From positions 1 to 64,000 of the forward strand of contig NZ_VDMS01000004.1 in the NCBI RefSeq assembly GCF_006346395.1: 64,000 nt of DNA, in the 5' to 3' direction. Source of the DNA: Nocardioides plantarum. Its GTDB lineage: Bacteria > Actinomycetota > Actinomycetes > Propionibacteriales > Nocardioidaceae. The notes under the pieces are model-generated. The model was not told the origin of the DNA. It ran no database searches and saw nothing but the letters and a program-made list of their open reading frames with translations. Positions 39,843-49,369 of the stretch are shown in pieces. A program made the position numbers and the translations under genes. The first letter of the stretch is position 1. Each line of letters opens with the position of its first letter.

Positions 39843-41075
39843 ATGAGCACCCGGCCCGGCGCGACGAGCGAGCGTCCCGACACGCTCCTGGTCACCCTGA
39901 CCGGCCGGGACCGTCCGGGCGTGACGTCGTCGGTGTTCGCCGCGCTCACCGCCGTCGGGGTCGAGGTCATCGACATCGAGCAGATCATCCTGCGCCGCCG
40001 CCTGATCCTCGGTGTGCTGGTCACCGCCCCCCGCGACTGGCGGCGGGTGGTCGACGCGGTGCAGCAGACCGCGGCCGGGCTCGACATGCAGGTCGAGATC
40101 GAGCGTGGCACCGGGGACAACCGCTCGCGGCAGGCCGGCCGGTCCCACGTGACGGTCATCGGCAGCCCCCTCAAGGCCGGGCACATGGCCGCCGTGGCCG
40201 GCCGCATCGCCGATACCGGCGGCAACATCGACCGCATCGAGCGGATGGCGCGCTACCCGGTCACCGCGATCGACCTGCACGTGTCGGGGGCCGACCCCGA
40301 CCACCTGCGCTCGCTGCTGGCCGTCGAGGCCGCGAGCCAGGGCATCGACATCGCGGTGCAGCCGGCGACACTGCTGCGCCGCGGGGTCCGGCTGATCGTG
40401 ATGGACGTCGACAGCACCCTCATCCAGGGCGAGGTCATCGAGATGCTGGCGGCGCACGCCGGTCACGAGGCCGAGGTCGCGCGGGTCACCGAGGCGGCGA
40501 TGCGCGGCGAGCTCGACTTCGAGGCGTCGCTGCGCGAGCGGGTCCGGCTCCTCGCCGGGCTCGACGCCTCGGCCCTCGACACCGTCTACGACGCGATCGT
40601 GGTGACCCCGGGCGCCCGCACCATGGTCCGCACGCTGCGGCGGCTCGGCTACCGGTTCGCGATCGTCAGCGGCGGGTTCAGCCAGATCACCGACCGCCTC
40701 GCCGCCGACCTCGGCATCCACTTCGCGCGCGCCAACGAGCTCGAGATCGTCGACGGTCGCCTCACCGGCGAGATCGTCGGCGAGGTCGTCGACCGGGCCG
40801 GCAAGGCCCGGGCACTGCGCGAGTTCGCCGACGCGGTCGGCGTACCGATCGCGGCGACCATCGCCATCGGCGACGGGGCCAACGACCTCGACATGCTCAA
40901 CGCCGCCGGTCTGGGCGTCGCCTACAACGCCCGCAAGATCGTGCAGGAGGCCGCCGACACCACGGTCAACGTCCCCTACCTCGACTCGATCCTCTACCTG
41001 CTGGGCATCTCCCGCGAGGAGATCGAGGCCGCCGACGCCGAGGCCGGCATCGTCACGCCTGCCCCTCCGGTCTGA
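39843..41075 (+). CDS. serB: Phosphoserine phosphatase with two ACT domains
   Basis: 410 residues, final step of serine synthesis. Two ACT domains (about 12-85, LVTLTGRDRPGVTSSVFAAL, and 100-175, HVTVIGSPLKAGHMAAVAG) precede the HAD catalytic domain. VMDVDSTLIQGE gives nucleophile Asp and acid Asp (near 188-192). SGGFSQIT is motif II, RAGKARAL holds the motif III Lys and IGDGANDLDML is motif IV. Actinobacterial SerB with regulatory ACT domains usually senses serine. Start ATG 39843 after TAATCT, with an 8-nt gap. Confidence 0.95.
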   Translation: MSTRPGATSERPDTLLVTLTGRDRPGVTSSVFAALTAVGVEVIDIEQIILRRRLILGVLVTAPRDWRRVVDAVQQTAAGLDMQVEIERGTGDNRSRQAGRSHVTVIGSPLKAGHMAAVAGRIADTGGNIDRIERMARYPVTAIDLHVSGADPDHLRSLLAVEAASQGIDIAVQPATLLRRGVRLIVMDVDSTLIQGEVIEMLAAHAGHEAEVARVTEAAMRGELDFEASLRERVRLLAGLDASALDTVYDAIVVTPGARTMVRTLRRLGYRFAIVSGGFSQITDRLAADLGIHFARANELEIVDGRLTGEIVGEVVDRAGKARALREFADAVGVPIAATIAIGDGANDLDMLNAAGLGVAYNARKIVQEAADTTVNVPYLDSILYLLGISREEIEAADAEAGIVTPAPPV

Positions 41076-41078
41076 GAC

Positions 41079-41846
41079 TCACTCGAGCACGACCCGTTCG
41101 CCGAACGCCGGGGTGAGCGCGACGGCGTCGAGGCCCGACTCCCGGGCGGCACGGTGGAAGCGCTGGGGTGGGCTGACGAAGAGCCGGCGGTGGTTGGCCG
41201 GCCGGAGCCGGCGCAGGGCGAGCGGCCAGTAGGTCCCGTAGTGGACGGCCAGGGCCCAGCGGGCGCCGACGTCGGCCACGGCGGCCACCGCCTCCTCGGG
41301 GTCGAGGTGCTCGTCGCCCAGGCTCGGCCCCCACCCGCCGATCGGGACAGCGGCGAGGTCGACCGGGTCGACGGACGCGAAGTCGCTGCGCACGCCGGTG
41401 TCGCCGGGGTACCAGACGCTGGTCGTGCCGTCGGTGAAGCGGAACCCGACGGCGGGGACGTCGTGGTGGCGGCGGCTGAGCTTGTCGCGCCGTCCGTCGT
41501 GGGTCGCGGGCAGCACGTCGACCCGTACGCCGGCCACGTGGACCGAGTCACCGGGCGCGACCTCCACGAGCTCGTGGCGGGTCAGCCCCTTGACCGCGCC
41601 GGCGGCACCTCGCGGGACGACGACCGGGACGTCGGTGCCGAACCGGGCCAACGAGGGCAGGTGCAGGTGGTCGTGGTGCAGGTGCGAGACCAGCACGAGG
41701 TCGGCCAGCGACGCCGCCTCCGGGGGCTCGGGGACCGAGCGCCGCAGGTGGTAGAGCCGAGCCGTCATCAGCGGGTCCGTCGCGACCTTGGCGCCGCCGA
41801 GCTCGAGGGTCATCGACGAGTGGCCCCACCAGGTGACCGCGCTCAT
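41079..41846 (-). CDS. MBL-fold metal-dependent hydrolase (UlaG/YtnP-like)
   Basis: 255 residues. Metallo-beta-lactamase motif VLVSHLHHDHLHLPSLARF (HxHxDH near 56) with an N-terminal VTWWGHSSMTLELGG, as in UlaG-type L-ascorbate-6-phosphate lactonase families. Further metal ligands are in YPGDTG and GWGPSLGDEH. It lies 3 bp from the convergent serB. The substrate is unknown. Confidence 0.87.
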   Translation of the reverse strand: MSAVTWWGHSSMTLELGGAKVATDPLMTARLYHLRRSVPEPPEAASLADLVLVSHLHHDHLHLPSLARFGTDVPVVVPRGAAGAVKGLTRHELVEVAPGDSVHVAGVRVDVLPATHDGRRDKLSRRHHDVPAVGFRFTDGTTSVWYPGDTGVRSDFASVDPVDLAAVPIGGWGPSLGDEHLDPEEAVAAVADVGARWALAVHYGTYWPLALRRLRPANHRRLFVSPPQRFHRAARESGLDAVALTPAFGERVVLE

Positions 41847-41926
41847 CGCGCTCCGCCGCGAGATCCAGGCACATCCACGCGGGCGAGCGTAGTTCTCGCC
41901 GTCCGCCGCCCGGCATGCTGGGTCTC

Positions 41927-42721
41927 ATGGAGATCTCACTGCAGGGCAGGACCGCCGCGGTCACCGGTTCGACCCAGGGCATCGGGCTGGCCATCGCCAC
42001 CGGGCTGGCCGGCGCCGGGGCCCGGGTCGTGGTCAACGGGCGCAGCGAGGAGACCTGCGCCCGAGCAGCCGAGGCGGTACGCGGCGCCGTTCCGGGTGCC
42101 GACGTCGTACCGGTGGCGGCCGACGTGGCGACCGCCGAGGGCGCGGCCGTCCTGGTGTCGGCGGTCCCCGACGTCGACGTGCTCGTCAACAACCTCGGCA
42201 TCTTCGGGGCCAAGCCGGTCCTCGAGGTCGACGACGACGAGTGGCGCCGCTACTTCGAGGTCAACGTGCTCTCGGCGGTGCGACTGACCCGGGCCTACCT
42301 GCCGCGGATGACCGAGCAGGGCTGGGGCCGGGTGCAGTTCATCTGCAGCGACTCCGCGGTCGTCATCCCCGAGGAGATGGTGCACTACGGCATGACCAAG
42401 ACCGCCCTGCTCGCGGTGTCCCGCGGCTACGCCAAGGCGGCCGCCGGCACCGGCGTCACGGTCAACGCGGTCATCGCCGGACCGACGCACACGGGCGGGG
42501 TCGAGGACTTCGTGGCCGAGCTGGTCGGCGACGAGCTGCCGTGGGACGAGGCGCAGCGCGAGTTCATGCGCCGGCACCGGCCGCAGTCGCTGATCCAGCG
42601 GCTGATCGAGCCCGACGAGATCGCCCACCTGTGCACCTACCTCGCCTCCGACCTCGCGTCGGCGACGACGGGTGGCGCCCTGCGGGTCGACGGCGGGTAC
42701 GTCGACGCGATCCTGCCCTGA
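41927..42721 (+). CDS. SDR family oxidoreductase
   Basis: 264-residue short-chain dehydrogenase. Cofactor motif TGSTQGIGLAIA (near 13-24), NNLG (near 87), catalytic Ser in FICSDSAVV and YxxxK in HYGMTKTAL, and the C-terminal TGGALRVDGGYVDA. The residue after the first glycine motif (NGRSEET) suggests NADP preference. Substrate unknown. Convergent with, and 3 bp from, the SixA-like gene. Confidence 0.92.
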   Translation: MEISLQGRTAAVTGSTQGIGLAIATGLAGAGARVVVNGRSEETCARAAEAVRGAVPGADVVPVAADVATAEGAAVLVSAVPDVDVLVNNLGIFGAKPVLEVDDDEWRRYFEVNVLSAVRLTRAYLPRMTEQGWGRVQFICSDSAVVIPEEMVHYGMTKTALLAVSRGYAKAAAGTGVTVNAVIAGPTHTGGVEDFVAELVGDELPWDEAQREFMRRHRPQSLIQRLIEPDEIAHLCTYLASDLASATTGGALRVDGGYVDAILP

Positions 42722-42724
42722 GCC

Positions 42725-43264
42725 CTATCGCCCCTCCGGGAGCCCGTCCTGCCGCCCGACGTGGTAGCCGACGAGGCTGGCCCGGCCGACCGCGAGGTCG
42801 CCCCACGAGCCGGTGAAGGTGAGCACCGCGGTCGCGCTCGTCGGGAACAACCCGAGCAGCATCTCGTGGCCGGCGTCGGCGTCGCCCTCACCGTCGTCGA
42901 GGGAGCTGACCAGGGAGTGCACGGTGGGGTTGTGCCCGATCACGAGGGCCGTGCCGACCTCGTCGTCGAGCAGGCGCACCAGGTCGAGCGCGGTCTCGGC
43001 GTCGGCGGCGTAGAGCCCCTCGTCGAGCGTCGGCTCGAGCGCCCAGCCCGCGGCTCCGGCCACGCGCTCCCAGGTCTCCCGGGTGCGCCGCGCTGCGGAG
43101 ACCAGGGCCGCGTCGGGGCCGAGGCCCCGGTCGCGCAGCCACCGGCCGGCGGCCTCGGCGTCGCCGTGACCCTGCGGGGCGAGCGCCCGCTCGGCGTCGC
43201 TCGGGCCGGCCGGCTCGGCCTTCGCGTGCCGCATCACCACGAGCGTGCGAGTCCGGTCCACCAT
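42725..43264 (-). CDS. SixA-like histidine phosphatase
   Basis: 179 residues of the branch-1 histidine phosphatase superfamily. VMRHAKAEP is the phosphoacceptor His motif (residues 10-18), SAARRTRETWE an Arg-containing motif and VIGHNPTVH the second His. It resembles the phosphohistidine phosphatase SixA. The ATG at 43264 is 7 nt after TACTGT. It is divergent from the cyanophycinase gene. Confidence 0.88.
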   Translation of the reverse strand: MVDRTRTLVVMRHAKAEPAGPSDAERALAPQGHGDAEAAGRWLRDRGLGPDAALVSAARRTRETWERVAGAAGWALEPTLDEGLYAADAETALDLVRLLDDEVGTALVIGHNPTVHSLVSSLDDGEGDADAGHEMLLGLFPTSATAVLTFTGSWGDLAVGRASLVGYHVGRQDGLPEGR

Positions 43265-43326
43265 GTGGGTCACAGTAGTTGAGAGCACCCGCGGGTCCGT
43301 CGTACGACGTCACTAGGGTGGTCTCC

Positions 43327-44292
43327 ATGCCTCCCGGTCCCCTCATGATCATCGGCGGAGCCGAGGACAAGCTGCGCCGTCGCACCATCCTCAAGGACTT
43401 CGTGGCCCGGTCCGGTGGACCGGAGGCGCGGATCGCCGTGGTGCCGACCGCCTCGTCCCTCGGTCCCGAGGTCGTCGAGGTCTACGACGCCCTGTTCCGT
43501 CGCGAGGGCGCCGCCGACGTCGTGGCCATCCGTCCCCAGTCGCGCGACGACGCCCACGACCCCGACCTGGTCACGCGCCTGGGCGACGTGACCGGCATCT
43601 TCATGACCGGCGGCAACCAGCTCAAGCTGTCCGCGATCGTCTGCGGCACGCCGCTGGGCGACGAGATCGTGGCGGCGCACACGCGGGGCGTCGTCGTCGC
43701 CGGCACGTCGGCCGGGGCGAGCATCCAGTCGAGCCACATGGTGGCCTTCGGCGGACCGGGGTCGACCCCCAAGCAGCGGATGACCCAGGTCGCGGCCGGG
43801 CTCGGGCTGCTCGAGTCTTCGGTGATCGACCAGCACTTCGACCAGCGCAACCGCTACGGCCGGCTGCTGATGATCGTGTCCCAGTCACCGCAGCTGCTCG
43901 GGATCGGCGTCGACGAGGACACCGCGGCGATCGTCGAGACCGTGCCTGCCGCCCTGCCCGGCGGCGACGACCACGAGGTGCTGCGGGTGCTGGGCCGCGG
44001 CGCGGTCACGATCATGGACCCCGCGCGCATCACCACCAACGCCTTCGAGGCCAAGCGGTCCACCGCCATCCTCGCCAGCGGCGTCGTGCTGCACGTGCTG
44101 CCGGAGGGCTCGTCCTTCGACCTGACCACCCGCACGCTGGTGCCCCACGCCGCGACCGTCGACCCGACCGAGGCGGCCGAGATGGCCGAGGCCGGTCAGG
44201 ACCTGCGCCAGCTCGCCCGCGACATCGCCGCCGCGGACGCCGACCCGACCACCCTCAAGCGGCGGCTGGCCCGCAGCCGCGCCACGAAGTAA
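43327..44292 (+). CDS. cphB: Cyanophycinase
   Basis: 321-residue serine exopeptidase (peptidase S51) that releases beta-Asp-Arg dipeptides from cyanophycin. The nucleophile Ser128 is in AGTSAGAS, a TGGNQ strand at 94-98 shapes the oxyanion region and the catalytic His is in DQHFDQRNRYG (near 178). No signal peptide, so intracellular degradation. TAGGGT is 7 nt before ATG. It is followed by cphA (12-bp gap), giving degradation and synthesis in one operon. Confidence 0.93.
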   Translation: MPPGPLMIIGGAEDKLRRRTILKDFVARSGGPEARIAVVPTASSLGPEVVEVYDALFRREGAADVVAIRPQSRDDAHDPDLVTRLGDVTGIFMTGGNQLKLSAIVCGTPLGDEIVAAHTRGVVVAGTSAGASIQSSHMVAFGGPGSTPKQRMTQVAAGLGLLESSVIDQHFDQRNRYGRLLMIVSQSPQLLGIGVDEDTAAIVETVPAALPGGDDHEVLRVLGRGAVTIMDPARITTNAFEAKRSTAILASGVVLHVLPEGSSFDLTTRTLVPHAATVDPTEAAEMAEAGQDLRQLARDIAAADADPTTLKRRLARSRATK

Positions 44293-44304
44293 GGACGGAC
44301 CCCC

Positions 44305-47076
44305 GTGAGCGAACGTCCCACGCCCGACCTCTCGATCGTCGAGACCCGCGTCTACCGCGGGGCCAACGTGTGGTCCTACGACAAGGCCATCCACCTGGTC
44401 GTCGACCTCGGCGCCCTCGAGGACTTCCCGACCAACACGATCCCCGGCTTCACCGACAACCTCCTCACGATGCTGCCGGGGCTGCGCGAGCACTCCTGCT
44501 CCCGCGGCAAGCGCGGCGGCTTCGTCGAGCGCCTCAACGAGGGCACCTGGCTGGGCCACGTGGCCGAGCACGCAGCCCTCGCGCTCCAGCAGGTCGTCGG
44601 CCACGACATCCGCCGCGGCAAGACCCGCGGGGTCAAGGGCCACAAGGGCCTCTACAACGTCGTCTTCGGGTACGCCGACGAGCAGGTCGGGCTCGCCGCC
44701 GCACGGCTCGCGGTGCGACTGGTCAACCACCTGGTCGAGGCCGACCCCGAGTTCGACTGGGACGCCGCGCTCGAGGAGTTCATCAAGCGGGCCCAGCGCA
44801 CCGCGTTCGGCCCCTCGACGCAGGCGATCCTCGACGAGGCGGTGTCGCGCGACATCCCCTGGATCCGCCTCAACCAGCACTCCCTGGTCCAGCTCGGGCA
44901 GGGCGTCCACGCCAAGCGCATCCGGGCGACGATGACGTCGGCCACCAGCGCCATCGCCGTCGACATCGCCTCCGACAAGGACCTCACGACCTCGCTGCTC
45001 GGCGCGGCGGGCCTGCCGGTGCCCAAGCAGGAGGTGATGCGCACCGTCGAGCAGGCGATCCGCGCCGCCGAGCGGATCGGCTACCCTGTCGTGCTCAAGC
45101 CCCTCGACGGCAACCACGGCCGCGGGGTGATCCTCGACAACGAGAACGAGGACGACGTGCGCGCCGCCTTCGTGATCGCCAAGGAGGAGTCGCGGCGCGG
45201 CGTGATCCTGGTGGAGTCGCAGATCGTCGGCAAGGACTACCGCTGCCTGATCATCGACGGCAGGGTCGCGGCCATCGCCGAGCGGGTGCCCGCCTCGGTC
45301 ACCGGTGACGGCACCGCCACCGTCGAGCAGCTCGTCGACACCGCCAACGCCGACCCGCGCCGCGGCGTGGGCCACGAGAAGGTCCTGACCCGGATCAAGG
45401 TCGACGACGCGGCCGTCCAGCTGGTGCGCGAGCAGGGCTTCGAGATGACCGACGTGCCGCCCGACGGCGTCCAGGTCAAGCTCGCCCTCACCGGCAACAT
45501 GTCGACCGGCGGCATCTCCATCGACCGCACCTTCGAGGCACACCCCGAGAACGTCGAGATCGCCGAGGAGGCGGCCCGGATGGTCGGACTCGACATCGCG
45601 GGCATCGACTTCATCTGTCCCGACATCACCGAGCCGGTGCGCGAGACCGGCGGTGCGATCTGCGAGGTCAACGCCGCGCCCGGGTTCCGGATGCACACCC
45701 ACCCGACGATCGGCGAGCCGCAGTTCATCGCCAAGCCCGTCGTCGACATGCTCTTCCCGCCGGGAGCCACCAGCCGGATCCCGATCGTGGCCGTCACCGG
45801 CACCAACGGCAAGACGACCACGTCGCGGATGATCAGCCACGTCTTCAAGGGCATGGGCCGCAAGGTCGGGATGACCTCGACCGACGGCGTCGTGATCGAC
45901 GAGCGCCTGCTCATCCGCTCCGACGCCTCCGGCCCGCGCTCGGCGCGGATGGTCCTGCAGAACCCCCGCGTCGACTTCGCCGTCTTCGAGGTCGCCCGGG
46001 GCGGGATCCTGCGCGAGGGCCTCGGCTACGAGCGCAACGACGTCGCCGTCGTCCTCAACGTGCAGCCCGACCACCTCGGCCTGCGCGGCATCGACACCGT
46101 CGAGCAGCTCGCCGACGTCAAGGCGGTCCTGGTCGAGGCGGTCCCGCGCGACGGCCACGCCGTCCTCAACGCCGACGACCCCCTGGTGCGCGAGATGCGG
46201 CGCCGCTGCTCGGGCCAGGTCGTGTGGTTCTCGATGGAGGAGCCCGGCACCGAGGTCCGCGACATGATCGACGCCCACTGCCGCCGCGGCGGCAAGGCGC
46301 TCGTGCTCAACCCGAGCGATCGCGGCGAGATGATCGTCGTCAAGCACGGCCCGCGCGAGATGCAGCTCGCCTGGACCCACCTGCTGCCCGCGACGTTCAA
46401 CGGCCGGGCCCGGATGAACGTGCAGAACACCATGGCCGCCGCGGCCGCCGCCTTCGCGGCCGGCGCGCCGCTGCACGACATCCGGCAGGGCCTGCGCACC
46501 TTCACCACCAGCTACTACCTCTCCCCCGGACGCCTCAACGAGGTCGAGGTCAACGGGGTCAACGTGGTCGTCGACTACTGCCACAACGCCCCCGGCATGA
46601 AGATGCTCGGCGACTTCGTCGACCGCACCGGTGACTCCCTGGCCTCCTCCCACGAGCTGGCCCGGCCCTCGCGCATCGGGGTCATCGCCACCGCCGGCGA
46701 CCGCCGCGACCAGGACATGCGCGAGCTCGGCGAGATCGCCGCGCAGCACTTCGACGTCGTCATCGTCCGCGAGGACGAGAGCCTGCGCGGTCGCCGCCGC
46801 GGCGAGGTGGCCGGCTTCGTCACCGAGGGCGTCCGTACGGCGATGGCCGCCGGCTCGCGCTGCAAGCAGGTCGAGGAGGTCCACGACGAGATCGACGCGG
46901 TCCGCCACGCGATGGCCCGCGCCAACCGCGGCGACCTCCTGGTCCTGTGCGTCGACAAGCACGCCGCGGTGATGAGCGAGCTCGAGAACTGGTCCTCGGT
47001 CGCCCAGGCCGGGTCCGGGGCGAGCGACGAGTCGCCGGCCGCCGACCCCGACTACGTGGCCCCCGCGGAGTCGTGA
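44305..47076 (+). CDS. cphA: Cyanophycin synthetase
   Basis: 923 residues (cyanobacterial CphA about 870). It polymerises Asp and Arg into cyanophycin using ATP. N-domain 1-160 (ETRVYRGANVWSYDKAIHLVVDLG), ATP-grasp domain about 220-480 (VVLKPLDGNHGRGVIL; EVNAAPGFRMHTHPT) adds Asp, and Mur-ligase domain about 490-880 (AVTGTNGKTTTSRM at 495; LNADDPLVREM) adds Arg. All three are intact. GTG start at 44305, 12 bp after cphB and 7 bp before the cupin gene. Storage of N, C and energy is the expected role. Confidence 0.95.
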   Translation: MSERPTPDLSIVETRVYRGANVWSYDKAIHLVVDLGALEDFPTNTIPGFTDNLLTMLPGLREHSCSRGKRGGFVERLNEGTWLGHVAEHAALALQQVVGHDIRRGKTRGVKGHKGLYNVVFGYADEQVGLAAARLAVRLVNHLVEADPEFDWDAALEEFIKRAQRTAFGPSTQAILDEAVSRDIPWIRLNQHSLVQLGQGVHAKRIRATMTSATSAIAVDIASDKDLTTSLLGAAGLPVPKQEVMRTVEQAIRAAERIGYPVVLKPLDGNHGRGVILDNENEDDVRAAFVIAKEESRRGVILVESQIVGKDYRCLIIDGRVAAIAERVPASVTGDGTATVEQLVDTANADPRRGVGHEKVLTRIKVDDAAVQLVREQGFEMTDVPPDGVQVKLALTGNMSTGGISIDRTFEAHPENVEIAEEAARMVGLDIAGIDFICPDITEPVRETGGAICEVNAAPGFRMHTHPTIGEPQFIAKPVVDMLFPPGATSRIPIVAVTGTNGKTTTSRMISHVFKGMGRKVGMTSTDGVVIDERLLIRSDASGPRSARMVLQNPRVDFAVFEVARGGILREGLGYERNDVAVVLNVQPDHLGLRGIDTVEQLADVKAVLVEAVPRDGHAVLNADDPLVREMRRRCSGQVVWFSMEEPGTEVRDMIDAHCRRGGKALVLNPSDRGEMIVVKHGPREMQLAWTHLLPATFNGRARMNVQNTMAAAAAAFAAGAPLHDIRQGLRTFTTSYYLSPGRLNEVEVNGVNVVVDYCHNAPGMKMLGDFVDRTGDSLASSHELARPSRIGVIATAGDRRDQDMRELGEIAAQHFDVVIVREDESLRGRRRGEVAGFVTEGVRTAMAAGSRCKQVEEVHDEIDAVRHAMARANRGDLLVLCVDKHAAVMSELENWSSVAQAGSGASDESPAADPDYVAPAES

Positions 47077-47083
47077 TCGGGTC

Positions 47084-47449
47084 GTGCGGATCCTCGACCT
47101 GGCCGCCGCCTCCCACCGGCCGGTCGAGGCCCACGGCAGCGTCGGCTTCAGCATCGGCGCGATCGGACTGACCGCCGAGGCCCACCTGGTGACCGTCACC
47201 CTGCGCCCCGGCGGCGTCGTCGGCCGCCACCCCGCCGCGGGCCGTCAGCTGCTCGTCGTCCTCTCCGGCGACGCGCTCGTCTCGGGCAGCCACGGCGAGC
47301 CCGTGGTCATCGGCCCGGGTCGGGCCGCGGTGTGGGAACCCAACGAGCTGCACGAGACCCGCACGACGTCCGGTCTGGTGGCACTGGTCATCGAGGGCGA
47401 CGTCGACCTGGGCACGCCCGGGCACGTGGTCGACCCCGGCGACGTCTGA
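47084..47449 (+). CDS. Cupin-domain protein in the cyanophycin operon
   Basis: 121 residues forming one small beta-barrel cupin. The first motif is GGVVGRHPAAGRQLLVVLSGDALV (His near 49 as a metal ligand), the second GRAAVWEPNELHETRTTSGLVALVI (His near 93). It has the four-ligand-like pattern in reduced form. GTG start 47084 lies 7 bp after cphA, so probably co-transcribed. It may regulate or support polymer metabolism; no direct evidence. Confidence 0.75.
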   Translation: MRILDLAAASHRPVEAHGSVGFSIGAIGLTAEAHLVTVTLRPGGVVGRHPAAGRQLLVVLSGDALVSGSHGEPVVIGPGRAAVWEPNELHETRTTSGLVALVIEGDVDLGTPGHVVDPGDV

Positions 47450-47517
47450 GTCAAGGGTCGGCCCATCGCCCGCCCGGACAAGCCCGCCCGGACACGTCCG
47501 CCCGGCCACGGAGACCG

Positions 47518-47587
47518 GCTGGGGTGGTTTCGACGCGCTCGTACGACCTCGTTCCTCGGTCGTGTCGCTTGCTCAACCTCCTCCGCG
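47518..47587. repeat. Intergenic inverted-repeat fragment
   Basis: GGTGGTTTCGACGCGCTC ... CTTGCTCAACCTCC, a GC-rich imperfect inverted repeat in the convergent gap between the cupin gene and the CphA-like gene. It resembles the element at 12924-12965. Confidence 0.5.
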
Positions 47588-49300
47588 CTAGCCCGCGCCT
47601 CGTCCCTCGGCGCCGGCTGCGCGTCGGACCTTCATCGCCAGCGTCTCGCTGCTGTCGGGGGTGCCGCCGTGCTCGGCTATCCAGTCGTAGCACTCCTGCC
47701 GCTCGGCGTGGCACATCAGCCCGACCACGTCGCCCGGGAGCGCCTGGCCGACCAGGGCCGACAGCGCCGCGACCTCGGTGGGGTACGCCGGGACCCCGGT
47801 CACCCCGACCCGCTCGGCCCCGGCGCGCATGAGGACCTCGAGCTCGTCGGTGGTGCGGCCGCGCAGGTACTTCGCCTTGTGCCCGATGGCGACGACGTCG
47901 CTGTCGCGGGCGGCGATCTCGCCCAGCTTCTCGATGAGGTCGTCGGTGCGGTCGCCGACGACGCCGAGGCCGAGGAGGATCCGCTGGTCCGGCCCGCGGA
48001 CCCCGTTCATGATCTCGACCATCGCCTCGAGGCCGGCCTCGTTGTGGGCCAGGTCCATCACGACCGAGACGTCCCCGGGCAGGCTGAAGAAGTTCATCCG
48101 GCCCGGATTGTGCTCGGCGTCGGGCCGGAAGGTGCGCAGGCCCTCGACGACGACGTCACGCGGGATGCCGATCGCGAGAGCCGCCGACGCGGCCGCCAGC
48201 GTGTTCTCGACGTTGAAGCGGGACAGGCCGGCCAGGGTCATCGGCACGTCGAGGAGCTCGATCAGCGGGTCGGGATCGGCGTTGGGCCGCAGCACCGACA
48301 CCCACCCGTCGATCACCACGGTCGCCCGGCCGCCGTCGTTGAGCGTGTCGCGCACCCCCGGTGCGTCGACGTCGCGCGAGAACACCCAGGGGCGCGCCTT
48401 GATCATCGAGCGCATCGCGTAGACGCGCGGGTCGTCGGCGTTCAGCACCGCCCAGCCGGAGCGGCGGGTGATCCGGGGCACGACGGCCTTGACCTCCGCG
48501 AGCTGGTCGACGGTGTCGATGCCCTGCTGTCCCAGGTGGTCGGCGGTCACGTTGGTGACGACCGAGACGTCGTTGCGGACCAGCCCGATGCCCTTGAGCA
48601 GGATGCCGCCTCGAGCGGTCTCGGTGACGGCGAGCTCGACCTCGGGGAAGGCCAGGACCCGCCCGGCGCCGCTCGGGCCGGAGTAGTCACCCTCCTCGAC
48701 CAGCGTGCCGTCGACGTAGATGCCGTCGGTGTTGGACCAGCCCACGTGCAGTCCGTGGGTGCGCCCGATGTGGGCGATCATCCGCGACGTCGTGGTCTTG
48801 CCGTTGGTGCCGGTCACGGCGACCACCGGCACGCGCGGGAGGATCGTGGTCGGCTCGGGGCCCGCTTCGGCGCCCGCGACGCGCTCGGCGGCGGCGCTGA
48901 CGGCCGCCTCGATGTCGCCCCCCGGCATGGCGTCGAGCACCTCGCCGACCGCGTGGCCCATCTCCTGGGCGCGGGTGCGGTGCCGCCACGGGAAGGCCAC
49001 GACGACCTGGTGGGCGTCGCTGGTCGAGCGCACGCGCACGCCAAGGCGCGACGTACCGGACTCCTGGGCGACCGCACGCACGAGACGGCCCACCGCCCGC
49101 AGGGCGAAGCGCTGCCGGAAGCCCGAGCCCGGGTCGCCGGGCCGGGCGTTCTTGAGGCCGATCCGGGTCGCGAAGCGGCGGGCGGTCTCCTCCGAGGCCT
49201 CGCTCAGGCCACCGATGTCGAGGGTGAGCTTGATCGCGGCGCGGGGGAAGTAGAGGTTGGGTCCCTCGAGGACCCGCAGCTCGATCAGTGAGGAAACCAC
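47588..49300 (-). CDS. CphA-like Mur ligase lacking the ATP-grasp domain
   Basis: 570 residues. The N-terminal 150 match the N-domain of CphA in layout (SLIELRVLEGPNLYFPRAAI; then VVAFPWRHRTRAQEMGHAVGEVL). The Mur-ligase core follows directly: VAVTGTNGKTTTSRMIAHIG (near 160), ETARGGILLKGIG, VTADHLGQQGID and LNADDPRVYAM. The intervening ATP-grasp module of CphA is absent and no frameshift is visible, so this is a genuine two-domain architecture. The GTG at 49300 is 6 nt after TACGGT. Adjacent, convergent cyanophycin genes suggest a role in that polymer or its dipeptides. Confidence 0.85.
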   Translation of the reverse strand: MVSSLIELRVLEGPNLYFPRAAIKLTLDIGGLSEASEETARRFATRIGLKNARPGDPGSGFRQRFALRAVGRLVRAVAQESGTSRLGVRVRSTSDAHQVVVAFPWRHRTRAQEMGHAVGEVLDAMPGGDIEAAVSAAAERVAGAEAGPEPTTILPRVPVVAVTGTNGKTTTSRMIAHIGRTHGLHVGWSNTDGIYVDGTLVEEGDYSGPSGAGRVLAFPEVELAVTETARGGILLKGIGLVRNDVSVVTNVTADHLGQQGIDTVDQLAEVKAVVPRITRRSGWAVLNADDPRVYAMRSMIKARPWVFSRDVDAPGVRDTLNDGGRATVVIDGWVSVLRPNADPDPLIELLDVPMTLAGLSRFNVENTLAAASAALAIGIPRDVVVEGLRTFRPDAEHNPGRMNFFSLPGDVSVVMDLAHNEAGLEAMVEIMNGVRGPDQRILLGLGVVGDRTDDLIEKLGEIAARDSDVVAIGHKAKYLRGRTTDELEVLMRAGAERVGVTGVPAYPTEVAALSALVGQALPGDVVGLMCHAERQECYDWIAEHGGTPDSSETLAMKVRRAAGAEGRGAG

Positions 49301-49369
49301 GGGAGCACCGTATCGAGCACCCGGCACGACGCCCGGACGCGGTCGCCTCGCACGTGCGAGGCTGGAGGG

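Noticed and set aside
43885..47199. A 1104-codon open frame antisense to cyanophycin synthetase
   Set aside because: Shadow frame; no recognisable motif and fully explained by codon bias of cphA.
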